Notes: generated by a model not told the origin, from the letters alone. A stretch of DNA of 64,000 bases from Phytophthora colocasiae (GCA_018806915.1 JAGKQI010000030.1:280501-344500); one strand, 5' to 3'. Counted from the first letter of the stretch, positions 50,806-63,058 are shown. Numbers and translations are program-made.

Positions 50806-51268
50806 CATCAGGACAGGGGTATGCCTTTTTTTGGGTCAAACTCTGCGCAGGTCAACTCGTGCGCAACTCTCTTTATGGGTCAACTTCTGCGCAACTTGCG
50901 CAGAGTTTGACCCTTGAAGAGGTCATTATTTTATCAAGTGATATAACTGTAACAAATTCACACAGTCTCACGTTACACAGTCTCGTTTAATGCAGTGTCA
51001 TGTAGGATATACTCTACACAAGTGTGTCAACATGCCACCAATCGTTTTGTAACGAACACGCAAGATTTAGTTATAGTTTAACATAGGCGAAATGATTGGT
51101 TAAATTTCGGATTAATTTATAAAACCTGGCAGCCGTGATATTTTGGCCACGGTTTGACCCAAGAAAAGACATGCGCAAGAGTTGCGCAGAAGTTGACCCA
51201 AAAAGAGAGTTGCGCACGAGTTGACCTGCACAGAGTTTGACCCAAAACAAAACCGCCCCGTCCTGATG
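50806..51268. mobile_element. Foldback MITE with ~95 bp inverted repeats
   Basis: Left end catcaggacaggggtatgcc and right-end complement catcaggacggggcggtttt lead into long inverted repeats that share gggtcaaactctg, caggtcaactcgtgcgcaac and gggtcaacttctgcgcaact. The inner 260 bp are AT-rich and non-coding. It lies exactly where Copia-A RNase H stops (after DSDYANCPDSIRTG), so it, or a composite insertion, broke that gene. Confidence 0.8.
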
Positions 51269-51269
51269 C

Positions 51270-52704
51270 TGTCAGGGCAATTAGCATAGTCAGAATCCGT
51301 GTAGGCCGTGAGATGATCAGCTAGGTTGCTAGCATCAACCGACGTCGATCCACCGAGTAGAAAACCGTGGTTAGTTGTACCATATAGATATTTTAGACCT
51401 CTTAATACAGCTTTCCAGTGCTCCTTTCCAGGGTTCACTAAGAATTGGTTGACTTCGCGCATGTAGCATGCTAGATCTGGGCGAGTGCCGACCATGAGAT
51501 ACATGTACATAAGACTGCCTACTACTTCTCTGTATGGGATGCCTTTCATAGCCTACCTCTCTTCTTGGGTCTGAGGCTCCATGGCTTTTATAAGCTTGAT
51601 GCTGTGGTCTGAGGGCGTCGCAATAGAGTACGAAACAAGATGCTTGAACTTGTCGAGGACATTTGTAGCGTACTGTTGCTGGTGAATAAAGATTGTTAGG
51701 GCTTTACGGTTCCGTTCAATGGACCAGCCGAGAATGTACTTCACCTCCTCTAAATCTGTCATTGAAAATCTCTGTTTCAGGGCCGATTTAATGCGGCATA
51801 CGAGGCTGACAGCGGGTGCTATGATAAGCCGATCGTCCACATAGACAGCAATGTAGCATACTTGGCCATCAAAGGTTGCCATAAAGACGCAGCTGTCTTT
51901 AATCAATTTGTGAAAGCCGAGGCCCTCAAGGAAGGCGCACAGTGTCTGATACCAAATACGAGGTGCTTGTTTAAGGCCGTAAAGGCTCTTTAGAGTTTAC
52001 AGACAAGGTGCTCTTGGCCAGAAGCAGCGAAACCTTCGGGCTGGGCCATGTAGATTTCTTCCGAGAGGAAGCCATTTAAGAAGGCTGTCTTCACATCCAT
52101 CTGATGGACCTCGTATTCTAGTAATGCTGCTATGACCAGGAGGAGGGGACCTCCATCCTGATGACAGGAGAGACGATCTCGTTGTAGTCAGTGCCATATT
52201 GCTGTAGAAAGCCTTTAATAACTAGGCGTGCCTTAAACCGGTCGATTTCACCCGAGCCTGTGTACTTCACAACGAAGACCCGCCGGTTTTGGAGAGCACG
52301 GCGGCATTTGGGTGGTGGAACCAGGGCCCACGTTTCATTGTTCATGAGTGACGCAAATTCAGATTCCGCAGCAATTCGCCATTGTCTAGCATAAGACGAT
52401 TTCATGGCTGCTTTGTAGGACTTAGGCTCAGGTACATACCGAATAGCAAGCAGACTAAGAGTTTGAGTTGTACGTTCTCATGTATCCTCCTCTGACGTCG
52501 GCTCTGTAAGGTAGACTGCTTCCTCGTGTCGAGGGCGTTTAGCAGGGGACTTTGGAGGTGTTGAAGACGTCTCCGTGACAAAAGAGTAGATGATTTCGCC
52601 ACGGTCATTAGCATCAGTGGCATTGTTCAGCGGAGTCGGCGTCGCTGCAGGTGTTATAAGGGGTGGGACAGCAGGTCCGACCTTCGGGGGACTACTTGGT
52701 CCGA
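51270..52704 (-). pseudogene. pol: Copia-A RT and N-terminal RNase H
   Basis: Minus-strand reading: RQWRIAAESEFASLMNNETW, KYTGSGEIDRFKARLVIKGF (RT start), FNTAFLNG-type region in another frame around 52080, then VYVDDRLIIAP (YVDD, near 51840), YILGWSIERNRKALTIFIHQ, IPYREVVGSLMYMYLMVGTR, and RNase H start LTAYTDSDYANCPD. Frames break at about 52130, 51990, 51910 and 51550. It ends at the MITE; the right side is separated from integrase by Gypsy-2. Confidence 0.88.
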
Positions 52705-53125
52705 TGTAACGGGGATGTTACACGAATGTTTCTCGTTGGTGTGTGACACACGTGGATACATTTATGTGGGTACATAATAGTGTGTGACACTCATGATACA
52801 TTTATGTGGGTACATAATGGTGTGGCACACACGAGTAGATACGTAGATGGCCTCAGAGCCTCACGTTGCATTTTGATTAGGATTTAGTATGTTAGATACT
52901 AAATCCGTTACATTTAGGATTAGGACAATAAAGTCAATAAAAATCAGTTTGCATTTTACATAGTTAGTGTTAGTCCTTTGTTATAGGGACACTGACTCTG
53001 TGAGTCCCGTATTTAGTGGACTACTTGGTTCTTGTATAGAACCGAAGGCTAGTGCCTTGCAAGCAGGACTCTACGAGTCAACTAAACTTCCTCTGTGCCG
53101 TGCACACCTACGCAGCCCCGCTGCA
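52705..53125 (+). repeat. Gypsy-2 5' LTR and primer site
   Basis: 421 bp, TG...CA. U3 holds two copies of a ~42 bp repeat (gatacatttatgtgggtaca at about 52754 and 52796) and an inverted repeat ggatttagtat/atactaaatcc (52879-52906). AATAAA at 52928. TGGTAGCAC follows the LTR by two bases (53128), matching the complement of an initiator Met-tRNA 3' end. Confidence 0.95.
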
Positions 53126-53182
53126 TCTGGTAGCACTAGTAGTCAATCCAACTCCTGAGTTGAAGACTGTTTCTCTGTGAGA

Positions 53183-54154
53183 ATGGAGCCAGAAGCATAC
53201 GCTCACTTGACTCCGAGTCAGCGGGACACGCTTAACAAGCTTACGTCCTTGCTGGGCCCCGAAGGTATGGCGCACCTTGCGTCCCAAGGGCCGGAGGCCG
53301 TCAACGCGCGTCTTGAGGCATTTGCCTCGTACGAAAACGCTCTCGTTGAGCACATCCAACGGAATGTAAAAGGAGTTATCCCCGCTCCGAGAGCTAAGCC
53401 CGTCACGCTCAGCGTGAAGACCTTTCACGGGCACGAAGGAGAGAACCTCCTGTTGTGGACCCGAGAGGTCGAGATGGCCATGGGAGCCGCTATGCTCCAG
53501 TTGGAAGGCCAACGCGTGGCGTTCGCCATCTCTAAGCTCGAAGGGCGAGCACGAGAATGGGCCTTGACGTCTGGGACGTCGGTAGAAATGGCCTTCCCCA
53601 CTTGGGGTGAGCTTAAGGTCAAGCTTACGCAAGTGTTTGCTCCGCCTAACCAGGCGTATCGCGTGCGGTCACGCTTCCTTGCTTGCCGACAGGGCAAGAA
53701 GGACCTGGTGGACTATGTCCAAGAGCTGCGCACGCTCATTGCCGGCAGGGCTGCCGACCCTCTACCTGAGGTGGTCACCGTGACCATCTTCATGGAAGGT
53801 TTACGAGCTGGCGTGGCCAGAACGGAGGCATTCCGTCAGAATCCTCGCACCTTCGAGGACGCTGTCAGCGTGGCATTGAATGCCGAACACAACTTTAAGT
53901 TGTCGAGGGTCGGTGCTAGCAGCACAGGGTCCGGGGGACCCGAGCCCATGGACCTCAGCTATGCTGAAGATGAAGTAGCCGAGCTACGAGCTGCGGTGCA
54001 GCGTATGAGCACCCGCCGGTGCTACACGTGTGGTAGTCCCACACATCTGAGGCCTAACTGCCCTCTGCGCAAAGAGCGCGCCGGCCAGAATGGCCGCAAC
54101 CCTGCCGCGGGTCCCGCTTTGGGCTCTGCCCAGGGAAACGAAGGCTCCCAGTAG
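53183..54154 (+). CDS. gag: Gypsy-2 Gag
   Basis: ATG 53183, 323 codons, intact. Capsid region ([60 protein letters not shown]) and a CCHC knuckle [14 protein letters not shown]. The stop at 54152-54154 lies in the frameshift hairpin. Coats the element RNA in cytoplasmic particles. Confidence 0.95.
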   Translation: MEPEAYAHLTPSQRDTLNKLTSLLGPEGMAHLASQGPEAVNARLEAFASYENALVEHIQRNVKGVIPAPRAKPVTLSVKTFHGHEGENLLLWTREVEMAMGAAMLQLEGQRVAFAISKLEGRAREWALTSGTSVEMAFPTWGELKVKLTQVFAPPNQAYRVRSRFLACRQGKKDLVDYVQELRTLIAGRAADPLPEVVTVTIFMEGLRAGVARTEAFRQNPRTFEDAVSVALNAEHNFKLSRVGASSTGSGGPEPMDLSYAEDEVAELRAAVQRMSTRRCYTCGSPTHLRPNCPLRKERAGQNGRNPAAGPALGSAQGNEGSQ

Positions 54155-54174
54155 ACGCGGGGCGGTCTACTGGG
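54133..54174 (+). promoter_or_regulatory. -1 ribosomal frameshift cassette of Gypsy-2
   Basis: GGGAAAC at 54133-54139 sits as G-GGA-AAC in the gag frame (codons for G and N). Spacer 54140-54146 (7 nt). Perfect 10 bp stem 54147-54156 with 54165-54174 around an 8 nt loop. A shift to -1 reads on through [14 protein letters not shown] into pol without a stop. Confidence 0.85.
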
Positions 54175-57100
54175 GAAGAACTGAGTTCTGCAGTGCGTGA
54201 GAGGCACTGGGGCTCAGCCCCGAAGAGCTCCGTGCTCTTAAACACGGAACGTGTGAGCAAGCAGGGCTTGCTGGTCGTCCAGGTGGACGTGAAGGGCTTC
54301 GAGAAGCCGTGGATCGTGTTGATCGATTCGGGAGCGTCTGGCAACTATGTCAGACGCTCCACCGTTGAGGGTAGTCAGCAATATGCTGAGGCGCTTCGAG
54401 CGCGAAGAGGTGACACCGTCACTGTCCGTCTAGCGACGGGCGTCCGTGTCACGGTGGCCAAGGTCCCCATGGACCTGCGGCTGAAGTTCTTGGACTTCGA
54501 TAGCGTGGAACGCTGCTTGGTCCTGGACCTGGATTCGAGGTACGACCTCATCCTTGGCATGGCGTGGCTGGAGCGCCACGAGCCATGGATTGATTGGAGG
54601 TCGAAGACCTTAGGTGCTACGCACTTCTCTCCTAGTGGAGCTTTGGCGAGTCATGAACCCACCTCTGCTAGGAAGCAGAAGCGCTATTGGCGCGAGCATC
54701 GAGCCGAGTCGGCTATGATGCTGGAAGTCGGTGTGTCCGAGTTGGTGGACAGCGCCGAGTGCGAGGACCGCAGTCCTGTTGAGCGCGTAGCGCTGGTTGA
54801 CAGTGAGTCAACGTGTGGGCAAAGCTCACGTAACCCCTGTGGGGCGGCACGTACTCCGCCGAGTGACGCCGGTCATGGACCGTCACTGGATGCCGATGGC
54901 ATCGGGCCTTACCAGGCCGTGAACTGTGGGGCGGCACGTACTCCGTCGAGTGATACTGGTCGTGGACGTCGATCGCTGAGTGTCTCTGACACTGGACCTG
55001 TTACGGTCATTGATTGTGCAGCGGCACGTACTCCGCTGAGCGGCATCGGTCGTCGACCGAGTGGATCGCAGAGTGTCACTGACACTGGGCCTGAAGGGGC
55101 CGAAACCTGTGCGGCGGCACGTACTCCGTCTAGTGACGTCGGCGGTAGACCGAGTCAGTCACTGAGTGTCACTGACACTGGGCCGGGCAAGGCCATAACC
55201 TGTGCGGCGGCACGTACTCCGTCGAGTGGACGTTCGTCGGCTAGGCGACGACGTCGTAAGGCCCTATGGGCGAGACGCTCTGCGTCTGAGTCGTCCGTGA
55301 CGTCAAGTGTCAACGCACGGGAGGGCTGTGGGCAGCTATACACTCTGGTTGATGGAGTGGACGGCAGTGCCGAAGGCAGCGTCCTGCTGGACGGACTGCC
55401 GAGTGTTGACAAGCTCCTTGAGCTAGAAGAGATGTCGTTCGCCGACTTTGGCGATGCCTTGAAGGCTGGCGAACTCGCCGAGGTGGTCATCGTTCGACCT
55501 GAGGAGGAGTTAAACTCATCGTCCCTCGTAGACGAGTCCGTCTTGGCCGAGGTCAAGAAGGCGTTGAACGCCAGGAGTGGATCGGAGATCCTCAAGAATC
55601 CCTCGGATCCCTTCTACTCCTTGCTGAAGGAATATGGAGACGTTGTCTCAAAGGAACCACCGAGTGGCCTGCCTCCTGACCGAGGCGTTCGTCACGAGAT
55701 CGACTTAGTTCCCGGAACTAAATACTGCGTGACCCGGCAGTGGCCTCTTCCTAAAGAGCAATGCGACGTCATTGACGCCTTCTTCCGTGCTAAGCACGCG
55801 GCGGGTCTCGTGCGCGAGAGCAAGTCTCCGCACTCCGCGCCAACGTTCTGTGTCAGAAAGCCGAATGGCAAGTGGCGTATCGTTCACGCTTTTAACAAGC
55901 TCAACGCTGCCACGATTCCGGCGCAGACGCCGATTCCTAGGAAGGATGTTCTTCAGAACAACATGGTGGGTTGCACCATGTACAGTGCGCTCGACTTAGT
56001 CGATGGGTACTATCAGCTGCTCATGCGAGCCAGTGATATTCCGCTTACAGCGGTGAGCACCCCGAGCGGTATGCTCTGGGAGTGGCTCGTCATGCCCCAG
56101 GGGCTCTCGAACGCGCCCGCAACGTTCAATCGTCTAGTGACGCAGCTGTTCAGGCCCCTGCGGGCATTCGCACAAACGTACTTTGACGACGCGTTCGTCC
56201 AGTCAGGCCGAACACGGCAAGACTGACGTTGAGGTGCACGTGGAACACGTGAGAGCTGTGCTCGAGTGCATGCGCACGAACAAATTGTACGCCAACGCAG
56301 ACAAGTGCGTCTTTGGCGCGGAAGAAATCCCCTTCGTAGGGTGCTTCATTAGGAAGCATGGCCTTCGTGCTGATCCAGCAAAGGTCAAGGCCATTGTGGA
56401 TTGGCCGGTTCCCTTGAACCAGAAGGACTTGCGTAAGTGGCTGGGCTTGGCCAACTACTTGCACAAGTATAGCGAGAACTACGCTGAGTTGGCTCGGCCA
56501 CTGACGGATCTCCTTAAGAAGGATGCCGAGTGGGTATGGCGTGCTGAGCACGAGAGTGCGTTCACTCGTATCAAGGATAGCCTGCTTCAGGCACCGATAC
56601 TGGCGTTGCCAGACCCCGATCGTCCGTTCATCGTCGTCTGTGACGCCTCGGACTTTGCCATCGGCAGTGCTTTGCTACAAACGGACGCCGACGGGCGCGA
56701 ACGCGTCATTGCGTTTGAGTCTCGGCAGCTCAAGGCTGCTGAGAAGAACTATCCAGTTCATGACAAGGAGCTACTTGCGATGAAGTACGCTCTCGTCAAA
56801 TTCAGGGTTCACCTGCTCGGCTCCAAGCCGTTTGTGATCTACACGGATCATGCGTCACTACGCACAGCGACGCAGTCGCCTCACCTCTCGCAGAGGATGG
56901 CCCGATGGCTCTCCTTCTTTGCGGAGTATAACTTCGAGGTGAAGTACAAGCCTGGCAGGCAGAACGTCCTCGCTGACGCGTTATCACGTCGCCCGGACTA
57001 TGAGCTATCTCATGTCACCTCGGTGACGTCGTCCGTGACGGACATGGTTCGAGCAGCGTACGCTCAGGACGACTCTTGTGTCGCGCTGCTTCAAGCTCTA

Positions 57101-58957
57101 GGGAGCGATGAGTTTAAGGACTCAAATGTGACTCTGTCACGACGCCTAAAGGCGAGACTCCAACGCTATAGCCTGGAAGGCGGTCTGCTGTACTACAGCA
57201 CGGGTCAGGATGACCCACCACGTGTGGTGGTTCCTCACGATGAGGACCTGAAGTATCTCATCCTCTATGAGGCCCACGACACGCCCACAAGCGGCCACCT
57301 CGGTCGCGAGAAGACCTACGGCTCGGTGAGCTCCATGTACTGGTGGCCGAAGATGTACAAGTGGGTCAGCACATATGTGCACACGTGCGAGACGTGTCAG
57401 CGGGTTAAACCCTCGCCGCATGCGGCAGCGCCTTTGGCGAGCTTGCCTGTACCCTCTGGGTGTTGGCAGTCCATGAGTATGGACTTCGTGTTTGGCCTGC
57501 CGAAGGATACGGCAGGCAACACGGGCGTTGTGGTCTTTGTTGACCGTCTGAGCAAGATGGCTCACCTAGCGGCTATGCCGGACACCGTCGATGGCGCTGG
57601 TACAGCGACGATCTTTATCGATCGGGTCTTCCGCCAGCATGGGCTGCCAGAGACTATTGTCTCGGATCGAGACCCCCGTTTCACGGGTCACTTCTGGACG
57701 TCCGTCTTCAAAGTGCTTGGCACTCGACTGGACATGTCCACGGCGGATCATCCGCAGACCGACGGTCAGACTGAACGCGTGAACCGCGTCCTGGAGGACA
57801 TCCTCCGCAGCGTATGCGCTGAAACGCCGAAGCGTTGGAGCGCTATGCTCCCTCTCGTTGAGTTCTCAATGAACAACGCGGTGCATGCCTCGACAGGCTT
57901 CACCCCGTTCTACGTGAACGGCCTTGCGCATCCGCGCGTCCCGCTCACTCCGCCACGCGGTAGCCTTGGGCTTGGTGGGGGAGAGGCTGTGTCGTCGCTC
58001 GACTCCGAGCTTGCTGATGTCAGCCCCCTTGCTGTTCGCAAGCAAGTCGATGACTTCCTCTCGATGAGGCTTAGCGTCTTACGCCGTGTGCGTGACGCAA
58101 TGGCTGAAAGCCAAGATGTTCAGAAGGAACAAGCTGATGCAAAAGGTAGAAGCAATGTATGGGAGTTCAAGGTCGGTGACCACGTTTTATTAAACGCTAA
58201 GAACCTGCCTACACACGCAGTGTCAGCCGTCTTCAAGACGAAGTTGCGGCCGCGCTTCATTGGACCGTTCACGGTCGTGGCCAAGAAGGGCCTGGCATAC
58301 ACGCTTGACTTGCCAAAGCGTATGCGAACACATCCTGTGTTCTACGTGGGCTTGCTTAAGCCATATCGGGACCCTGCTCTTGTGAGTTCTGAGGAGCTGG
58401 CGCCGAGTCGGACGAAGGCTGCACGGCAGCAGGTGGCAGAGCCACAGGTGGTTGCATCCGAACCAACAGGTCTTGTCAATCCGGAGCAACGTGATGCTCG
58501 AGGTCATAGACCCGCTGATGCAGCACCAGAGGCGACTCAGACCGGTCCCCGCGACTCTAGGTCTCCTCGAGACCAGTCGCTAAGCGATGGGTCGGATGAC
58601 CGACGTGGTGGTCGTGCTCCTTCACCGAGCCGACGCGGGTCTGCAAGCAATGCAGCGCGTCTACACTCGCAGCGCGAGAACCCATCGACCGCTCGTCCTC
58701 CTCCTGCTCTGCTCGATGAGCAAGGTGAGCTTCACTATCACGTGGATCGCCTGATGGCGCGGCGTCGTCGCCAAGGTCACAACCAGTATCTGGTGAAGTG
58801 GCGAGGTTACCCTCACTCACAGAACTCGTGGGAGTTTGAGGTGCCACTACGGCAGGATTGCCCCGACGTCGTTGACGCGTATGATCGGGCACACCCGGTG
58901 TCAGACCGCCCGATGGGGGTGCGACGGAGTCGCCGGGTGCCAAGCACCTCCCACTAA
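54139..58957 (+). pseudogene. pol: Gypsy-2 pol (PR-RT-RNaseH-IN-chromodomain), one 2 bp deletion
   Basis: Read in the -1 frame from the slippery site. Protease VLIDSGASGNYV (near 54330); a linker with five ARTPxS repeats (54846-55230); RT with LDLVDGYYQLL, QGLSNAPATFNRLV and TYFDD (catalytic, 56180); RNase H (VCDASDFAIGSALLQ, IYTDHASLRTA, NVLADALSRRP); integrase (HTCETCQRV, MSMDFVFGLP, IVSDRDPRFTGHFW, QTDGQTERVNRVLE); GPFTVV motif; chromodomain HYHVDRLMARRRRQGHNQYL and VKWRGYPHSQNSWEFE. Relative to Gypsy-1 two bases are missing after GTTCGTCCA (about 56203), giving an early stop at 56224-56226; the other frame is open from there to 58957. Otherwise complete. Confidence 0.94.
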
Positions 58958-59868
58958 GGTGGGAGTCCACAGGGTCGTTGCTGAGCTCAGGCTCTGACCC
59001 GTAGCTGCAATACTTGCAGCGAGCACGTCGGTGCCGTCGACATGGCATCGAATGCTCAAACTGCAAGTGCAGTAGAGCTACATGCGCCTCGCGCGCGTGT
59101 TTCAAGGGTCTATGACCCTTTAACAACACTGGCCTATGGCCCGGAGCTTCGCGATCATGAAGCGAAGATGGTTCGTGATGAACAACCGTCTTAATGACGT
59201 TCTGTATAAGTGACAAGTGGTGATGGAAACGGATTCTATCCGATCACCTGACGCTAGAAGCGATCAATGGGTATGACTATGTCATGAGGCACTGTGGATG
59301 CCAGGGATTGCAATGCATTGGACCCCGCATGCTGCATAGCAGTAGGAGGTAGGTAAGCTCCTCCTGAGCGACAGCTTAGCTGTCTGGTGCTCGTTGTCGT
59401 GTCTACGACTGTGCTGAGCACGTGTATTCACAAGACACAGTGTCTGTGACACATAGTGGCGCTTGCGCCTGCTTCAAGGACAACTTGGGCATCAAGCCCT
59501 GCACACAGTGCTCATCCGAGGGTCACATTAACGTTGATGCGAGTGGGTCCCACTGCTGTGGGGTTCGTGGAACCGTTGGTAGCTTGGAAGGCTTGCCCTG
59601 TGGATCACTGATCCAGTAGTATCATAGATACGCCACCTGTGGCCTTCTTTCCATGCCCGTAGAGCCCCTTGACTCGAGCCAGTAGGCTCCTATGCTTGGT
59701 AAGCATTGGGCCTAAGTGTGTACCAAGTGGCATCGCGTACGGAGGCGTGTAACACGCACGAGAGACAGCGCCGTCCGCGCAAGGCAAGGTGCCGTGGCCA
59801 TCGGCCGATAATCGCGTCGTGTGTTTACACTTTCCGGATACGGTATCCGGAGTCTTGGTGGGGGAGAG
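58958..59868 (+). other. Gypsy-2 3' untranslated region and polypurine tract
   Basis: About 900 bp between the pol stop and the 3' LTR. No long frame on either strand comparable to the Gypsy-1 antisense ORF; only the part complementary to the chromodomain linker is shared with Gypsy-1. Ends in ggtgggggagag (59857-59868), the plus-strand primer. Confidence 0.8.
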
Positions 59869-60289
59869 TGTAACGGGGATGTTACACGAATGTTTCTCGT
59901 TGGTGTGTGACACACGTGGATACATTTATGTGGGTACATAATAGTGTGTGACACTCATGATACATTTATGTGGGTACATAATGGTGTGGCACACACGAGT
60001 AGATACGTAGATGGCCTCAGAGCCTCACGTTGCATTTTGATTAGGATTTAGTATGTTAGATACTAAATCCGTTACATTTAGGATTAGGACAATAAAGTCA
60101 ATAAAAATCAGTTTGCATTTTACATAGTTAGTGTTAGTCCTTTGTTATAGGGACACTGACTCTGTGAGTCCCGTATTTAGTGGACTACTTGGTTCTTGTA
60201 TAGAACCGAAGGCTAGTGCCTTGCAAGCAGGACTCTACGAGTCAACTAAACTTCCTCTGTGCCGTGCACACCTACGCAGCCCCGCTGCA
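59869..60289 (+). repeat. Gypsy-2 3' LTR
   Basis: 421 bp, read as identical to 52705-53125. Followed by the tccga duplication and Copia-A integrase-to-RT linker. Confidence 0.95.
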
Positions 60290-60293
60290 TCCG

Positions 60294-62120
60294 ACCTTGG
60301 GGATTGGCTGGTTTGAATATTGGACGTGGGGCCATCACCAGACGGAGCAGTATCAACCAGATGAGCAGGTAGCGGCAATAGATCGGGTGTGTCGTCAACA
60401 TCCTCAAGAGTTGGAAAGCTGTCTTCCTGAAAGACGACGTCAGGGCTGTAAACAATGCCCTTCGTCGCGATACCCTTTTTTGTGACTAGGAATACCTAGA
60501 CATAGACATAGCTTTGCTCGTACATCTAGCTTATCCCTGTAGATGTCATTGATGTGCGCGTATGCAGCACACCCAAACACCTTCAAGTATTGCACACTCG
60601 CTTTGCGATTGTACCATAGCTCATGGGGACTGCAAGTGTAGGTGTTCTCACTCGGTGTCATGTTAAATAGTGTAGTCACGTGACTGACACATTCTGCCCA
60701 GAGCGGTTTGGGCAGTTTGGCGTCAAGTAGGAGGGCACGTACACGTTACATAATCGTGCGCATGCGCCGCTCAGCGACACCTTTTTGCTGTGGTGTGTGA
60801 GCGTTCGTAAATTGCGCATGAGTTCCGCAGCGTTTAAAGACAATGCGGCCTAGCTTCTCGTACTCCTTTGCATTGTCCGCTTGAAGGACCTGAACATCCA
60901 AGTCCGGGGTAGGACCTGGATATTCTAGGGTGTGCACATCCCAGCGGAAGATGTTTAAGGCTTTCATTCGGAAGTCTTCGTAGCAAGAGTAAAGTTGGCT
61001 CCGAGTCTTAATAGGGTACGCAAACATATATCGCGTAAAGTCATCAATGAAGACGACAAAGTAGCGACAACCGCTGAGACTAAAAATGGGTAATGGCCCA
61101 CAGATATCAGAATGTATTTTGTGCAACGACATAGAAGCACGTTCAACACGTCTATTCGAGGGAAATGCAGCGCGGTGTGACTTCGCGTAAGTACATGCAG
61201 AGCAAAAGAAATTGTCTATAGGAACTCAGGTGTTGGCTTCAAGTCCGTGGAGGGCTTGGTCCTTAGTGAGCGCCTGTAAGACACGAATACTAGGATGACC
61301 GAGTCTTTTGTGCAAGGGCATAATAGCAGTGGACTTACCAGACGTAACCACGTGGGCCTCTTGCTTCTGGATCGGCGTGGCCGTAAACTGGTACAGCTTC
61401 GCAGTGGTTGACTTCTTCGCCTTGAGGTTGAAGCGGTGGTCGGTCTGAACCGTACACACGGCTCGCTGGGACGTGAAACGGAAGTCGTGTTCTACAGCGG
61501 CAGCAACTGACAGCAGGTTGTAGTGAAGCTGCGGCGCGTAAAGTACGTCACGCAACGTCAGCTGTCGCTGACCTCCCTTAGAATCGGTCACCTGAAGGAC
61601 GACATCACCTGTGCCTTCAATGGGTATCTCAGATTTCCCACCAACTGTAATTGTGCCAGTAGCAGGAGTCTTCGAAACGAACCACACGGCATGATGAGTG
61701 ACGTGGCTAGTGCAGCCCGATTCGACCGTCCAGCCGGAGTCGAACGTGGTTGATGCTTGAGCCGTTAGGCTGATAGCGGGCGGAACAGGCTTCACCACTG
61801 TCACGACAGCGATGCGTGCTTCGTCACGGCGGGACTGATCGTATCCACCTTCATCACGACGAGATTGCTGATTTCCCTTGCTATTGTTGTCGCTGTTGTT
61901 GCCACCCCGACCGCCGTTGGTCCGACCTCGACCGTCTATCTTCCAGAATCCACGTCCACGACCGGAGTTGTTCCCACGTCGTTCGTTGGGGTGGGACCGG
62001 TTAGAGTTCCCACCGCGGAACTCAAGTTCGCAGGGAGGATGGTTCCAGCCTTCACAGTACCATCCCGAAGGTCTTTTTGCAGCCCTCGACATTGCCGAAT
62101 ATCATGGCGAGGCTTATGGC
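60294..62120 (-). pseudogene. pol: Copia-A protease and integrase
   Basis: Minus strand: RG/Asn-rich linker (RGNNSGRGRGFWKIDGRGR), protease GWTVESGCTSHVTH (catalytic Asp replaced by Glu, near 61735), LRDVLYAPQLHYNLLSV, GAG-pre-integrase HKRLGHPSIRVLQAL, zinc part CSACTYAKSHR (61200), integrase IHSDICGPLP (Asp), VVFIDDFTRYMFAYPIKTR, VLQADNAKEY (Asp), HTPQQKGVAERRMRT (Glu), and VQYLKVFGCAAYAHI, ARLCLCLGIPSHKKGYR-type end. Stops or shifts near 61225, 60740 and 60490. Gypsy-2 separates it from RT. Confidence 0.88.
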
Positions 62121-63054
62121 AGTAGCTGCAGATCTGGCTGTCGATCGTCGGACGTACCGGGGCTTGGGCTGGAGCATCCCTTGGTAGTACGGCTTTCAGG
62201 GGTACCCTTCGCCAGAGTGTAACGCGTCTCAGCCTCCATTTTGCGGATCTTATCCTCAATGCTCGTCTTGAGCTCGTCATACGGGATGTACTTCCGGTTA
62301 CCTTCCAAATGCGCAGGTCGTCATTCCAGGACGCTGGCATAGAGTGGAACAGGTAGACAGACTCTTGTCCGTCGGTGAGGACCGATTCGGTCGCCTTGGA
62401 CGCGGCTCGCATCGCGTCTTCGATGATGAGAAAGAACTCGTTCACGTCTCTCCCTTCTTCGTACTTCGTTTCCATGAGGAAGTGCAGAATATAGTACGGG
62501 TCGCCATGGAACGCGGCACCCTCGTACTTCTTGCAGATGGCTTGGAAGATGTCGTAGGCCGTGGTGAGGTTCTTGACGAGACATATGTGCGTGTCATCCA
62601 TCGTCTTCATCAGGAATGCCTTGATCTGCGCCTCCATGCGGCGTAGGCGGCGGGAAGACAGTGGCACGCGCTTTTCCTTAGCATCCCGACGCTGTGACTT
62701 GCGCTGCGAAAACGGGCGTACCGGGGAGGGTGGCTTGGACTTCACGCTGATCTTGGCATCGTCCTCACCGCCGGGCGCGTCTTCGCCAGAGCTTGGCTCG
62801 TAGTCGACGGCTTGCGAGTCATAATCGGCTGGCTAGGAGACCGTAGCGACGCCGTCGGCAGACTCGGACATCTCGCTGTCGGACGAATCTTCGTCATCGT
62901 CGTCACTGTTTAACCCGTCGTAGTCCTTCTTCGTGACGAAACCGAGCAGGTGCTTGCCATCAAGTGATGCCGTCACTCGGGTCTTCCACGCGTCGTAGTT
63001 CCTTGAGCCAGAAAATCGGGGGAAGTCGTCACTTGAGGCTCGGCTGGGATTCAT
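62092..63054 (-). pseudogene. gag: Copia-A Gag
   Basis: The ATG at 63054 is four bases inside the 5' LTR. DFPRFSGSRNYDAWKTRVTA is the Copia gag (DUF4219/UBN2-like) start, followed by an acidic run and a TAG at 62833-62835; the same frame continues to RRMEAQIKAFLMKTMDDTHI, AYDIFQAICKKYEGAAFHGD and MRAASKATESVLTDGQES. A double frameshift lies between about 62305 and 62200, after which a CCHC knuckle CSYCHKPRHDIRQC is read. Confidence 0.87.
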
Positions 63055-63058
63055 AACC
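63046..63058 (-). promoter_or_regulatory. Copia-A primer-binding site, Met-tRNA anticodon-arm type
   Basis: Directly inside the 5' LTR the minus strand reads GGTTATGAATCCC; its complement contains TTCATAACC, a CAT anticodon loop. The gag ATG lies inside this site. Same position and GGTTATGA start as in Copia-B. Confidence 0.55.

Larger units (their letters stand above)
52705..60289 (+). mobile_element. Gypsy-2: young Ty3/Gypsy element nested in Copia-A
   Basis: Plus-strand element with LTRs 52705-53125 and 59869-60289 (421 bp each, no difference seen) and target duplication tccga (52700-52704 and 60290-60294). Gag and pol are complete apart from one 2 bp deletion in RT. Polypurine tract ggtgggggagag at 59857-59868. 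It is the youngest insertion in the window and closely related to Gypsy-1 in gag-pol. Confidence 0.96.
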
